This document shows positions 11,361 to 21,239 of a stretch of 64,000 nt of DNA, piece by piece. The notes under the pieces were generated by a model. The model was not told the DNA's origin, searched no databases, and saw only the letters and a program-made list of their open reading frames with translations. The translations under genes were made by a program, and so were the position numbers. This DNA comes from Agapanthus africanus (Eukaryota > Streptophyta > Magnoliopsida > Asparagales > Amaryllidaceae), in assembly GCA_030015575.1 (NCBI GenBank), contig JASDDO010000024.1:217640996-217704995 (forward strand). Direction: 5' to 3'. Position 1 is the first letter of the stretch. Every line of letters starts with the position of its first letter.

Positions 11361-11508
11361 GTTCGAACTGACAAAGGCAAATGATGATTCTCTCCTGGCA
11401 ATATCCCAGTTGTAGCGATGCTGATGCCTAAATCGGTATCAAATCCCAAGTCCTTTCACGGAAAATGATGATTCGCTCCTCGCTCCTGGCAATATCTCAA
11501 GTCCTTTC

Positions 11509-11819
11509 ACAATCAACCTTGGAGCCATGGCAAAGTCTCTGTTCCAAATCTCGACGGTTTACATACAGCTTAGAGATCACCAACAGCGTTCCTCCTCATT
11601 CCAACAGGATTCAGACGCGACAATCAACCTTGGAGCCATGGCAAAATCCTTATTCCAAATCTCGACGGTTCACAAACAGCCTAGAGATCACCAACAGCGT
11701 TCCTCCTCATTCCAACAGGATTCAGATGCGACAATCAACCTTGGATCCATGGCAAAGTCCCTGTTCCAAACCTCGATGGTTCACATACAACCGAAAGAGC
11801 AAATCCTGGTTCCGTAGAA
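11509..11819 (+). repeat. 111-bp tandem repeat, about 2.8 copies
   Basis: Units start with acaatcaaccttgga at 11509, 11620 and 11731, an exact 111-bp spacing. 111 is a multiple of three, so the array reads open in two frames; these are by-products of the repeat and not a gene. A related unit of about 113 bp is in Tat-2 (37140-38110). Confidence 0.9.
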
Positions 11820-11879
11820 CACGGCTAAAGTCAATCCTGACCCGTGGGAAATGGCAACGTGAGAGAGCGAAGGAGCCTT

Positions 11880-12440
11880 CGTGAGCCAGAGGAAATCCTA
11901 GTCCCCTAGAACACGGCTAAAGTCAATCCTGATCCCGTGGGAAACGGCCAGAGCAAATCATGGTCCCATAGAACACGGCTAAAGTCAATCCTAACCCCAT
12001 GGGAAACGGCCAGAGCAATTCCTGGTCCCGTAGAACACGACTAAAGTCAATCCTGACCCCGTGGGAAACGGCCAGAGCAAATCCTGGTCCCGTAGTACAT
12101 GGCTAAAGTCAATCCTGACCATGTGGGAAACGGCCAGAGCAAATCCTAGTCCCGTAGAACACGGCTAAAGTCAATCCTGACCCCGTGGGAAACGACCAGA
12201 GCAAATCCTGGTCCTGTAGAACATGGCTAAAGTCAATCCTGACCCCGTGGGAAACAGCCAGAGCAAATTCTGGTCTGTAGAACACGGCTAAAGTCAATCC
12301 TGACCCCATGGGAAACGGCCAGAGCAAATCCTGGTCCCGTAGAACATGGATAAAGTCAATCCTGAACCCGTGGGAAACGGCTAGAGCAACCCTAACCCCG
12401 TATGGCTAAAGTCAATCCTGACTTCGTATGGCCAGAGTCA
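11880..12440 (+). repeat. 62-bp tandem repeat, about nine copies
   Basis: Units contain tagaacacggctaaagtcaa followed by cctgaccccgtgggaaacgg. Successive starts are near 11908, 11970, 12032, 12094, 12156, 12218, 12279 and 12341. No equivalent array is seen in Tat-2, so this expansion is private to Tat-1. Confidence 0.9.
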
Positions 12441-12555
12441 ATCCCTCCTGGTCCCGTAGAACACGGCCAAAGTCAATCCTGACTCCGTAGGAAGCAGACA
12501 GAGTAAACCCTCGAACTTCCTGTCAAAGCAATGCTTTGACTCGGGAGCAGGTCAA

Positions 12556-12785
12556 CTCATCAATCACTTACAAGTCCTCTCGACTCGTAAGCAAGAAAAA
12601 TTCTCTTGTGAGATCCTTACGACTCTCAAGAGAAAACGCACTTAGGAATCCTCACGATTCCTAAGGAGAAACCACACATGCGAGATCCTCTCGACTCATA
12701 GGGAGAAAAGTCTTTATGAGACCCCCACGGCTCATCAATTTGAAAAGTCTTCAGTGGCAGATCCTAACCCTGTCTCCCAAGCCAT
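12556..12785 (+). repeat. Stem-loop cassette 3
   Basis: Same order of hairpins; hairpin 3 here is a perfect 10-bp stem CTTAGGAATC/GATTCCTAAG around CTCAC. Hairpin 6 is degraded. Confidence 0.8.
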
Positions 12786-12857
12786 CATTTCCTCGCAGAG
12801 AGGTCAAGGTAGATTTTCTACAGGCCACACTCTCCTAAGTCAAACATCGACAAGAAA

Positions 12858-13085
12858 GGAAACAACCACTTACAAGTCCTCTCGACTCGTAAGCAAGAAA
12901 AAATCTCTTGTGAGATTCTTACAACTCTCAAGAGAAAATACACTTAGGAATCCTCACGATTCTTAAGGAGAAAATACACCTACGAGATCCTCTCGACTCG
13001 TAGGGAGAAAAGTCTTTATGAGACCCTCACGGCTCATAAAGTTAGGAAGCCTTAGGAGGCAGATTTGAACCTGACTCCTGAGCCA
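12858..13085 (+). repeat. Stem-loop cassette 4
   Basis: Same order again: CCTACGAG/CTCGTAGG and TTTATGAG/CTCATAAA are perfect 8-bp stems, and hairpin 6 is CTTAGGAG/CTCCTGAG. Cassettes 3 and 4 lie about 300 bp apart and may be a tandem duplication. Confidence 0.8.
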
Positions 13086-13270
13086 TCGCTGTCCTATAAG
13101 AAGATCAAAATATATTATCCACAAAATGCATTTACTAAAAGGGACGCACCACCATGAAGAAAAATATGTCTTTTATTCATGAATCAAAATGAATACGAAG
13201 TGCAATTTATGATAGAATCAAAAAATACTCTCATTCAGGAGTATGTACAAAAAAAACATATACATTGTAT

Positions 13271-16200
13271 TCAAGCCGGCGGACGATTTAACAGAGTCGT
13301 CAGTTCATCCTTCTTCCGCCGGGTCTCGGACTAATATTTTGTTATTGCAATAATACGGGCCTCCGCTTGAGACGTTGGGCCTGGTACGAGGCGAGCTGAC
13401 TTTCAAGCTCCTTTTCGGTAATTTTGTGAGCTTCAACCATCTCGCGAGTAAAAACGAAGGCTTTATCAACAGCTACCACCTCCCTGATAGCTTCTTGAAG
13501 CACTCGCCAAAGTTCATACGCACGAGTGGTCTTGGGTGTAAGTTCATCTTGAAGTCCCCCAGCGCTTTGGAAGCCAACTCCCTCTCCGAAAACTTTTGGT
13601 TGAGCCTCTTCTCGCATGACTGCATATTTGTGGTGCATCGTTCAACCAGCCCCCGCAAGCTCGCCTTTTCATCCATGACCTCTGAAGGAAGGCGTGTGCA
13701 CTCAAGACTATGTAAGCAAGTCTCCACCCGACGACAAAACTCGACCCAAACGTGCACCAATGCTTCATCATGGTAAGTGGCAAGTAGGGGCAAAGAAATG
13801 TTGGCTTCAGCGGCAAATTCTTCGGCTGTGATCGGACTACTAGCATGAAGATCTTCGATAAGATCCGACAAAGGGTGAAGGCTTTGCTTCACCATCCGTT
13901 CAGATACGCGCCGGGCATAGGGGCCTGGTGGCATAAGAATGCGAGACTCCAGGTGGACAAAAGCGGGCAAGGCTGTCAAGATCCATGAACAGTCTATGAG
14001 ATTTACGCCCAAAGAATATATAAAGCAACGTCAAAAGCATTACTTACCCATGGTCATGCAAGGAGGACTAGACGAATCTCCAGGCCCGTCAAGGATCTCA
14101 ACTTCGTCGTCAGCATCCAGAACTACAGAAGACATCGGCATCATTATACAAAATAATAATAATGCTATCAAGAGGACAAATAACACTAACCTTGCCCGGA
14201 AGAGAGGACGATGCGTTGAGGGAATATTGCGTGTGGAGCGGCCATCTCTAGCAAACGTTGAAAGGATTTTCTAGGAGACAGATCAGCGATAGACACCGCC
14301 AACCCGCGTAATTCTAAAAAGACAGAAAGGTTCAGATGATGGAGAGATTATTAAAATAAAATATAGAAGGCTACCTTCGATGCTCCTCCCGCTCTGAACT
14401 GGAGGGATAGTAGCTTCGGCAGCCTCCTCCATGCCCCCAGACACATCATCGGGGACATAGGCCGGTATAACAGCTTCCAGTTGAGGAGCAGTGGCTACCG
14501 CTGCAGGCTCCAATGAAAGGACGGTGTCCTCGACTACCTGTCCCATAGTCTCGGGGCCGTCCCCAGAAAGATCCATTAAATCTACGGCCAATGAAGATGT
14601 CTCTTCCGGGATAGTAAGCACCGGGAGAACGGAAGCTACCAATGGAAGCTCTGCCCCAGTAATAGCAACCGTAACGACCCCCTCCACACCTACTGGTGTC
14701 TCATCGGGGGTATTTACAGAGTCCACGGTCAAGACGCGACTCGAAGCCATGGCCGAAGTCCCTGCAAAAGTTTTACGAAGATAAGAAGACGTAAAAAGCG
14801 AAACAAATTACTTGCCAAAGGAAAAATACAGAAATCATGCATACCGATACGCCAGGATGCCTCTAATATGGCTTTTTCAAGCCGACGTTCCTTCCTGAGG
14901 AGGTATGCTCGCCGGGGTTCGAGGGTAGACTCGTGGCCACCAGTCCACAACGACAGCTCATCTTCGGCATCGGCCGAGATAGGCCGCTTAAGGGCTATCT
15001 CTCCTCCGTTTTCCAAAGGACCTATAAATATCCGCCGTATCGATGGAGGATCTTCGTAGAAGATGACGGCAGGATAAGGCCTCTTCGGGACCCTCACATT
15101 TTCAGTCTCATCGTGGGAGCGTCTTATAGCCTCAGCCAATTGTGCGGCTTCCTCGGCAGATGAACCGGGAAAAAGAAGACCACCATCCGACTTTTGCATA
15201 GCTATTGGTTCATCTTGAAAGATAGGCTCGGATTCCACTAAAAAGTCGAACAGATTGGTGATCGTCTTCTTTCGCCTCTTTGACCCAGAACTAACACCAG
15301 AAAACGATCGCTTCTTTCCCCTCGGTGCTTTGGTGCGACGTTGACCCACTTCGCCTTCAATATCCTCTCTCGGTGGTGCTACCGATGTTGACACTACCAT
15401 TGATGACGCCGCAGCTGATGAAACTGCTACTGGCACCTTATCAAAAGCCCTTGCCTGAGCTCTAGTGCGCATCGGCATACCAACTGTCGGAGTCAAGTCC
15501 ACATCCGCCGCCTCAGGAATAAGTACTGTACCAGTATCCCTCAAGGGACGGCGAACCATTGTCCGCGGTCGCGGCGGGACTCTCGTAGCCTGGAGCGGGG
15601 CGGGAGCTCTAAGCCCAAAAAGTATCCTCCTCTCCTCAGCAATGATTGGACTAACCTGGTGGCAGTACCAACCCGTGAAAGCCCCCACGCACCTCGGAAT
15701 GTAGTCGGCCTCGGGGATCATGAAATGAGAACCGTGTTCAGCCTCATGAAATGGTGGGTGGCGTCACGAACAGCTTCCAAAGAAGGGCTGGGCTCCACTG
15801 TGAATGCCTCGAAGGGGACACCCTGGTTATATCCTAATTGCCAGGCAAAGAGGTGTGGATTGTACCGCATGAAAAGAGCCGCATCGTTTCGACGGAACAC
15901 CAGATAACCGGGTCTGATCGAATACAAGTGCATGGTTTCCTTGGGCTTCAAGGAGGGTGCTCCCTCTTTCGATAAGTCAAAAAGCTGCTGAATAGGTCCC
16001 GAAGGAGCAGAGAGGACTCGATCATTAAATACCATCCCGTCTTCGTTGGCATAAGGATTGAGCAGCACTCGAAGAGTCCCTAATTGAGTCGGGTCAGGAG
16101 CAGAAGCGTCCACCAACCTCATGAGCCGCGGAAAGGTATAAGCATCATAAAAGCTGGGTCTCTGGTGCGCAGCAAATGCCCCTAGCACGTGCATCTCAAT

Positions 16201-17445
16201 CCATGACGTAAAATAATGAAGAGAGAAACTCACTACGTTCACGCCTGTGGTTGAGGTATTGGTTGCAGTGCTTAGCCCATGGTACAGATGTGAAATCCCT
16301 GCAATACCCACGGCTAGTCGCGTCCTTTCGACAATGCGATGAGTAGGGTAAATGACCGAGGCTCTCATGAATCGATGGTGCGTTGGAATGACAAACCAAC
16401 TGAGCCAAACGCTGATAAAACCAATGAAGAATGTTTCTTCATCCATACCAGGAGCTGCGATCGACTCGAAATGTACAGCCGACAAGATTGGGATGTAAAA
16501 CTGCAGCAGATATTCTTCTCTGGCCGGTAGCTTAGTTAACCCAAACCCAAAGGGGTCGTCGATATTCGCGAACTTTGGAGCCTCCTTTGATAGGATGTCT
16601 CTACGAAGGAAGGAGGCGATAAAGCTTTTAAAAGTGACGTCCTGTTTCTCTGATTCGGTGAACAGCTTCTCAAAGATACCCAGAGTCTTGATTAGACTTG
16701 GATACTTGTGACGGACGGCGTTTTCAGTTGACAAGCCGTCAAGCGTAGAAGGCATAGTTGCGAAAGCATACTCGTCAGGAGGCAGCAATTCTTCATAGGG
16801 ATCTCCCCTAATCGGCAATCCAGAGATTTCGCGAAACTCTTCCATAGAAATCGAAACTTCGCGATCCCCTAATAAGAAAGTGTTAGTGGGAAGATTCCAT
16901 TGATTTAGGAAAGCTTTAACCCACCATACATGGGGAGACTGATAATGGAAGAGGGACGTATACACCGCCTGGTAAAGCCCGACCCTCTGCAGTCGTGCAT
17001 GATGAGCGGACAAGATGTGATGAGCCCAGAGAAGATTGCCCATGGGATGGCGAGGGATAAGCCTTATCTTGTAGACTTGTCCCCAGGGCTGGGCTTCACC
17101 TTGGCAGATACGACGCCCCAAGATGTCTATGGCCGGCACAGGCTGGTTTGGTATCCCAACTGTCGACGGCTCAAGCTGGCCTCTAGGAGTCCAATCCGCT
17201 ACCTCTACAGCAAAAGCAGTCTGCAGACGGTCCATTGGCAAGAACGGGCGGAGAGGTTCTGTTGGCACCTCGCAAAGAAAGCTTCGGCGACCGCGGATGA
17301 TATGACCGTACCAGGTCCCCCACAAAAGTAGATTGGCGCAGTCCGGGTCACGAGCCTTAATCATTGCCATCATCTCTTCATCAGACGGTGACTGAGGAAA
17401 AGCAGCCTCTGAGCGGGTAAAAGGAAAGTACAGAAGAGAAGTCAT
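13271..17445 (-). pseudogene. Tat-1 antisense gene: plant mobile domain protein, five coding exons
   Basis: Coding exons on the minus strand: 17445-14845, 14761-14375, 14313-14191, 14122-14048 and 13972-13271, about 1,290 codons. The four introns (83, 61, 68 and 75 nt) have GT and AG ends and all split codons after the first base, so the frame carries across each one. The N-terminal half resembles the aminotransferase-like plant mobile domain (WNLPTNTFLLGDREVSISME, then FREISGLPIRG). Next come a basic nuclear-localisation-like stretch (RGKKR..SKRRKK), an acidic Ser-rich region and a Glu/Lys-rich, probably coiled-coil C-terminus. A one-base loss near 15735 and frameshifts near 13545 and 13370 disable this copy. 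Antisense genes of this kind are known from Tat-lineage elements; their role is unknown. Tat-2 carries a homologue. Confidence 0.82.
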
Positions 17446-17450
17446 TATTC

Positions 17451-18074
17451 CTAAAACAAAGGAAATGAAACTGTTAATGAAGCCCACACGTGTATATATA
17501 TTTATAAATATATATATAAAAAGACAGTGGAAGAATGCGACAAGCCGCTTATTTCATGGGACCATGGGTTACAAAACACATGGGCCCCACAAAATCAATA
17601 TGGCGGATCACTAATAATGAGACTGAGCAATCATCATGAGAATAAAAGGAAGATTCTCAATAAATTCAAACAACTCTACACATTCCCCCAAGGAGAAAAT
17701 CCATTGCAGAAACTCTGTGCAAATCGAGAAGGATCTCTCCTAAACTATTTTTGCAAGAACAACTCAGGATGAAAAATCCCAAGAAGTCTTCTTTTAAGAA
17801 CTAAGTTATCTAGAGGAATTAAATTCCTTTTGAACAGAGGAATTAAATTCCCAGAAAATTTTTCAGAGCTAAGCTCTTTAAAATGGAATTAAATTCCCGA
17901 AGGAAACAGATACCATCATTAAACCCCTGAAATCAGAAACTGCCTAACATTTGGGGTTTACTACCTAAAGATCGAAAAGATGAGTTCTTTGAAGGGAAAA
18001 ACACTTGGTGTGGATTTAAAATATAAAGAGTTTTTATTTTATATAAAAGTTCTTTGGTCGTTCAAGACCCTTAC
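17451..18074 (-). other. Leader intron of the Tat-1 antisense gene
   Basis: On the minus strand the donor CAG/GTAAGG (GT at 18074-18073) and the acceptor ttgttttag (AG at 17452-17451) bracket 624 nt. The acceptor lies 5 nt before the ATG at 17445. Tat-2 keeps both sites (donor at 51368, acceptor at 50728). The interval is AT-rich, with a TATATA stretch near 17490-17520 and short gaattaaattc palindromes. Confidence 0.65.
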
Positions 18075-18105
18075 CTGAAGAAAAGATTCTTTCTGGGACA
18101 GAGTT

Positions 18106-18405
18106 AAACTCTGAAATTTTTGGAACAGAGAACTGAGCTCTGAGGAAGAGAATTAAATTTTCAAAGGAAAATGAACAAGGAAGAAGATGAAAGAGTGGAG
18201 GCACTTCTGAAGAGACCCTTGCATTTATAGGATGTGATGGGAAACGGTTCATCTGCAAACTCTAAAATTTTTGGAACAGAGAACTGAGCTCTGAGGAAGA
18301 GAATTAAATTCTCAATGGAAAATGAACAAGGAAGAAGATGAAAGAGTGGAGGCACTTCCGAAGATACCCTTGCATTTATAGAATGTGATGGGACGGTTCA
18401 TCTGC
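18106..18405 (-). promoter_or_regulatory. Duplicated promoter of the antisense gene
   Basis: A 151-bp unit (18106-18256) is directly repeated as 18257-18405. Each carries TATAAATGCA on the minus strand (18239-18230 and 18380-18371), about 165 and 305 bp before the leader-intron donor. Tat-2 has a single copy with the same box (51519-51510). This is the most likely promoter of the antisense gene. The site faces away from the LTR. Confidence 0.7.
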
Positions 18406-18480
18406 CCCCTTCCCTAGGAAAATCCAACAGCCACAAAGATGACAGCGTTGCACTCACGTGCAAACACGTGAGAACAACGC

Positions 18481-18492
18481 TGTGGGGGCATT
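18481..18492 (+). other. Polypurine tract of Tat-1
   Basis: tgtgggggcatt lies directly before the LTR start TGTTACC; Tat-2 has gctgggggacatt at the matching place. Confidence 0.8.
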
Positions 18493-18527
18493 TGTTACCT
18501 CATAAAATACAAGGAAAAAATGGGGCA

Positions 18528-18990
18528 TCACGTGCCCACACGTGATCGGGGGTCACGTGTCGACACGTGATGGTTTCCTGAGGACTCTGAAATAATAAGA
18601 ATTGAATTCTGATCAAAAGAGCCCACACGTGATGGGCCTTTAAACCTACTGAAAGGAATTAAAAGGTATAATAAAACAGCAATAAAAAAACCTAATAGGG
18701 CATCACGTGCCTACACGTGACCAGTGGTCGCGTGCCGACACGTGATGAGTTCCCGAGTTCTTTAAAATAATAGAATTAAATTCTGGTCAAATGCTTAATC
18801 AGTGGGTCACGGGCCACCACGTGATAGGGTTTTAAAACTCTCTATGTAAATGGAAAGAAAATCCTAGATGGGGCATCACGTTCCCACACGTGATAAGGGG
18901 TCACGTGCCAACACGTGATGGGTGCTTAAGATCTCTGAACTAATAGAATTAAATTCTAATTAAATGGTCAATCGGTGGGGTCACGTGCCA
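18528..18990. promoter_or_regulatory. G-box palindrome array in the Tat U3
   Basis: Repeated CACGTG dyads: TCACGTG-CCCA-CACGTGA at 18528-18545, and a perfect 18-nt palindrome TCACGTGTCGACACGTGA at 18553-18570. More follow near 18700, 18740, 18810, 18880, 18905 and 18980, some decayed. Each dyad group is followed by a gaattaaattc-type palindrome. G-boxes bind plant bZIP and bHLH factors; action here is inferred. Confidence 0.75.
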
Positions 18991-19356
18991 ACACATGATA
19001 GGCTCTTAAACCTTCTGAACTAATAGAATTAAATTCTAATTAAAGGGAATCAAAAACCCTAATGGAAATATATTTCCCTAGATCTTTCCAAACAAAAAAG
19101 ATTGCGCTCTGTAAAGCGGAGCATCGTTGGATTAAAAATCTAATGGTGATTAAAAATCACCAGTTTATAGAAAGATTCTACATAAGGAAATATTTTCCTA
19201 AAATTTACCAAGAACAACAAACAAAATATCTTTTGGGATTAAAAATCCAATGGTAAATAAAATTCACCGAGTGATCTAAAAGATCATGTTGGTTATAAAG
19301 TCAATCAAAAATTTTCAATGAAAGATTGACTAAACAACTTGATTCTTTCTTTCTCC

Positions 19357-19364
19357 TATAAATA
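19357..19364 (+). promoter_or_regulatory. TATA box of the Tat LTR
   Basis: TATAAATA sits inside the palindrome cctataaatagg, about 865 bp into the LTR, followed by purine-rich DNA. LTR 51634-54935 has TATATAAA at the equivalent point (52539-52546). Confidence 0.7.
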
Positions 19365-20009
19365 GGAGCCAAGAAGAGAAAAGAGATATAGAAGAACAGA
19401 GAGAAAAAAGAAGAGAATTTAATTCTCCGGAGAGAAAAGAAGATTTCTTCAGAAAAGAAAGAAACCTTAGGTAAGAGAGAGAAAGAGATTATTCTATAAA
19501 GCTCCCATAACCCTATAAGAGAATTTAATTCTCAAACTAAAAGTTTTACTCTTCTGAATAAGAACTTAGCTCTTCCTTTAGTTGATGATCTGCAGAAGCA
19601 GATCTCCTTATAAGTTGAGAATTTAATTCTCATCGGGGGGATTCTGCCATGCAGATCTAAAGCCTAAGTGAGGACCTAAGTTCAGAGAATTTTATTCTCC
19701 TACAAAGCACATATGAATTTAATTCCTCCAACAAAGATAGGGTTTAACTTTTAATATAAGAACTTAGTTCTTCTTCATGGTAATAGATCTGCAGAAGCAG
19801 ATCTTCCCATAAGTTGATAATTTAATTCTCATCGGGGAGATTCTGCAATGCAGATCCAAAACTTAGAGAGAGAATTGAGTTTAAAGAATTTAATTCTTTT
19901 GAACATATAGGAATTTAATTCCTCTAAATAAGATTACGGTTTAACCTTATAAGAGATTTTAATTCTTATACAAGGGATTCATCTCTCCATGCACGTAAAA
20001 AGATCAAAG

Positions 20010-20425
20010 TACCCAACGTGATCATGTGGCAACACGTGACTCTCCCACTCAATGATTAAAAGAGAATGAATAAGATTAGGTCACGTGCTCCCACGTGACC
20101 CTTGAACAAACTTCTCAAAATAAAGGCAGAACAGAATTTGGGCGCCCTCACGTGTCCCCACGTGACCCCTAACAAACACTTTAATATCCAAATCATGGAT
20201 ACCCATCACGTGCCCACACTGATGGTCATAAAGGCAAAGTGTTTAACACTTACTTGCATATTCTGAGAATAAAATAAAGGAAGTTTGGGCCTAACACTCA
20301 AGCGCCTCACGTGACCCCACGTGAGCGCTTCATTTTTTAGTGTTTAACACTATTTGTGCGCTGCATCCTTAGTGTTTAACACTATTTTAAGCGCATCACG
20401 TGAGAGCACGTGATAGACGAGTCTA
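20010..20425. repeat. Second G-box and TTAA-palindrome array in the Tat LTR
   Basis: CACGTG dyads (ctcacgtgaccccacgtgag, cacgtgagagcacgtg) alternate with agtgtttaacact palindromes. The matching array in the other Tat LTR is 53030-53360. Confidence 0.75.
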
Positions 20426-21009
20426 CTTTAGTGTTTAATACTATATTCGAGCAAATCTTAGCCCAAATTAGCTAAGTCTTCCAGAGGCAGGACCCTCCCT
20501 TTTGACTGAACCTCAAATACACTCTTGTCTTCCAAAATTGGTCATCTCAAATGACATTCAAAGCAAAACCCAGAGCCTTTCAATCAACTTTGGTTCAAGA
20601 GCACATCTCTTCACACCTCTGATACATGTCGTTGTAATTCTTCAACGTCTTCAAAGAGGTGGTGGGTCCCAATGACCAATAACTATCTGGTGCATTCCCA
20701 AACCAATGTTTGCATCTGAACTTGGACCGCAATGTCCCTAAACTAAACAATAGAGCCCAAATGCTCTTTTGTTGGATCTAAATGATCCTGTTAAGTAGAT
20801 CTTAGTCTAAAATTAGACTAACGTATCCTTAACAAACATTTAAATTGATTCTAATCTCAAACGAGATTAACGATCCTTAAATCAATCCAATTACAGACCT
20901 CCCAACCAAAATTGGTTCAAGGGTACATCTCTTAACTCCTCTTATATCTGTCATTGTAATCCTTCAACGTCTTCAGAGAGGTGACGGGTCCCGACAACTA
21001 AACACTTTA

Positions 21010-21200
21010 TAGACTTTGGGGTCCTTAAGCCTATGGACTATGATGTCCTTAACCTTGGACTATGGGGTCCTTAAGCCCATGGACTATGATGTCCTTAACC
21101 TCGGATTGTGGGGTCCTTAAGCCCATGGACTATGATGTCCTTAACCTCGGACTGTGGGGTCCTTTAAGCCCATGGACTATGATTTCCTTAACCTTGGACC
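21010..21200 (+). repeat. 46-bp tandem repeat in the Tat LTR
   Basis: Units contain atggactatgatgtccttaa at 21033, 21079 and 21125, with alternating ggactgtggggtccttaagc. It is a local expansion of the GGACCG-type motif. Confidence 0.85.
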
Positions 21201-21239
21201 GTAATGTCCCTAAACTATAGACCGTAATGTCCCTAAACT

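Noticed and set aside
11465-11884. 139-codon ORF over the 111-bp repeat
   Set aside because: The unit length is divisible by three, so openness follows from the repeat; no similar frame is kept in Tat-2.
10790-13085. CRISPR array
   Set aside because: The repeats are degenerate, hairpin-forming and part of a plant retroelement UTR; spacers are not unique and no cas genes exist.
11140-13100. tRNA-like or intrinsic terminator hairpins
   Set aside because: No cloverleaf, and no T-run after the stems; bacterial terminators do not apply in this plant context.
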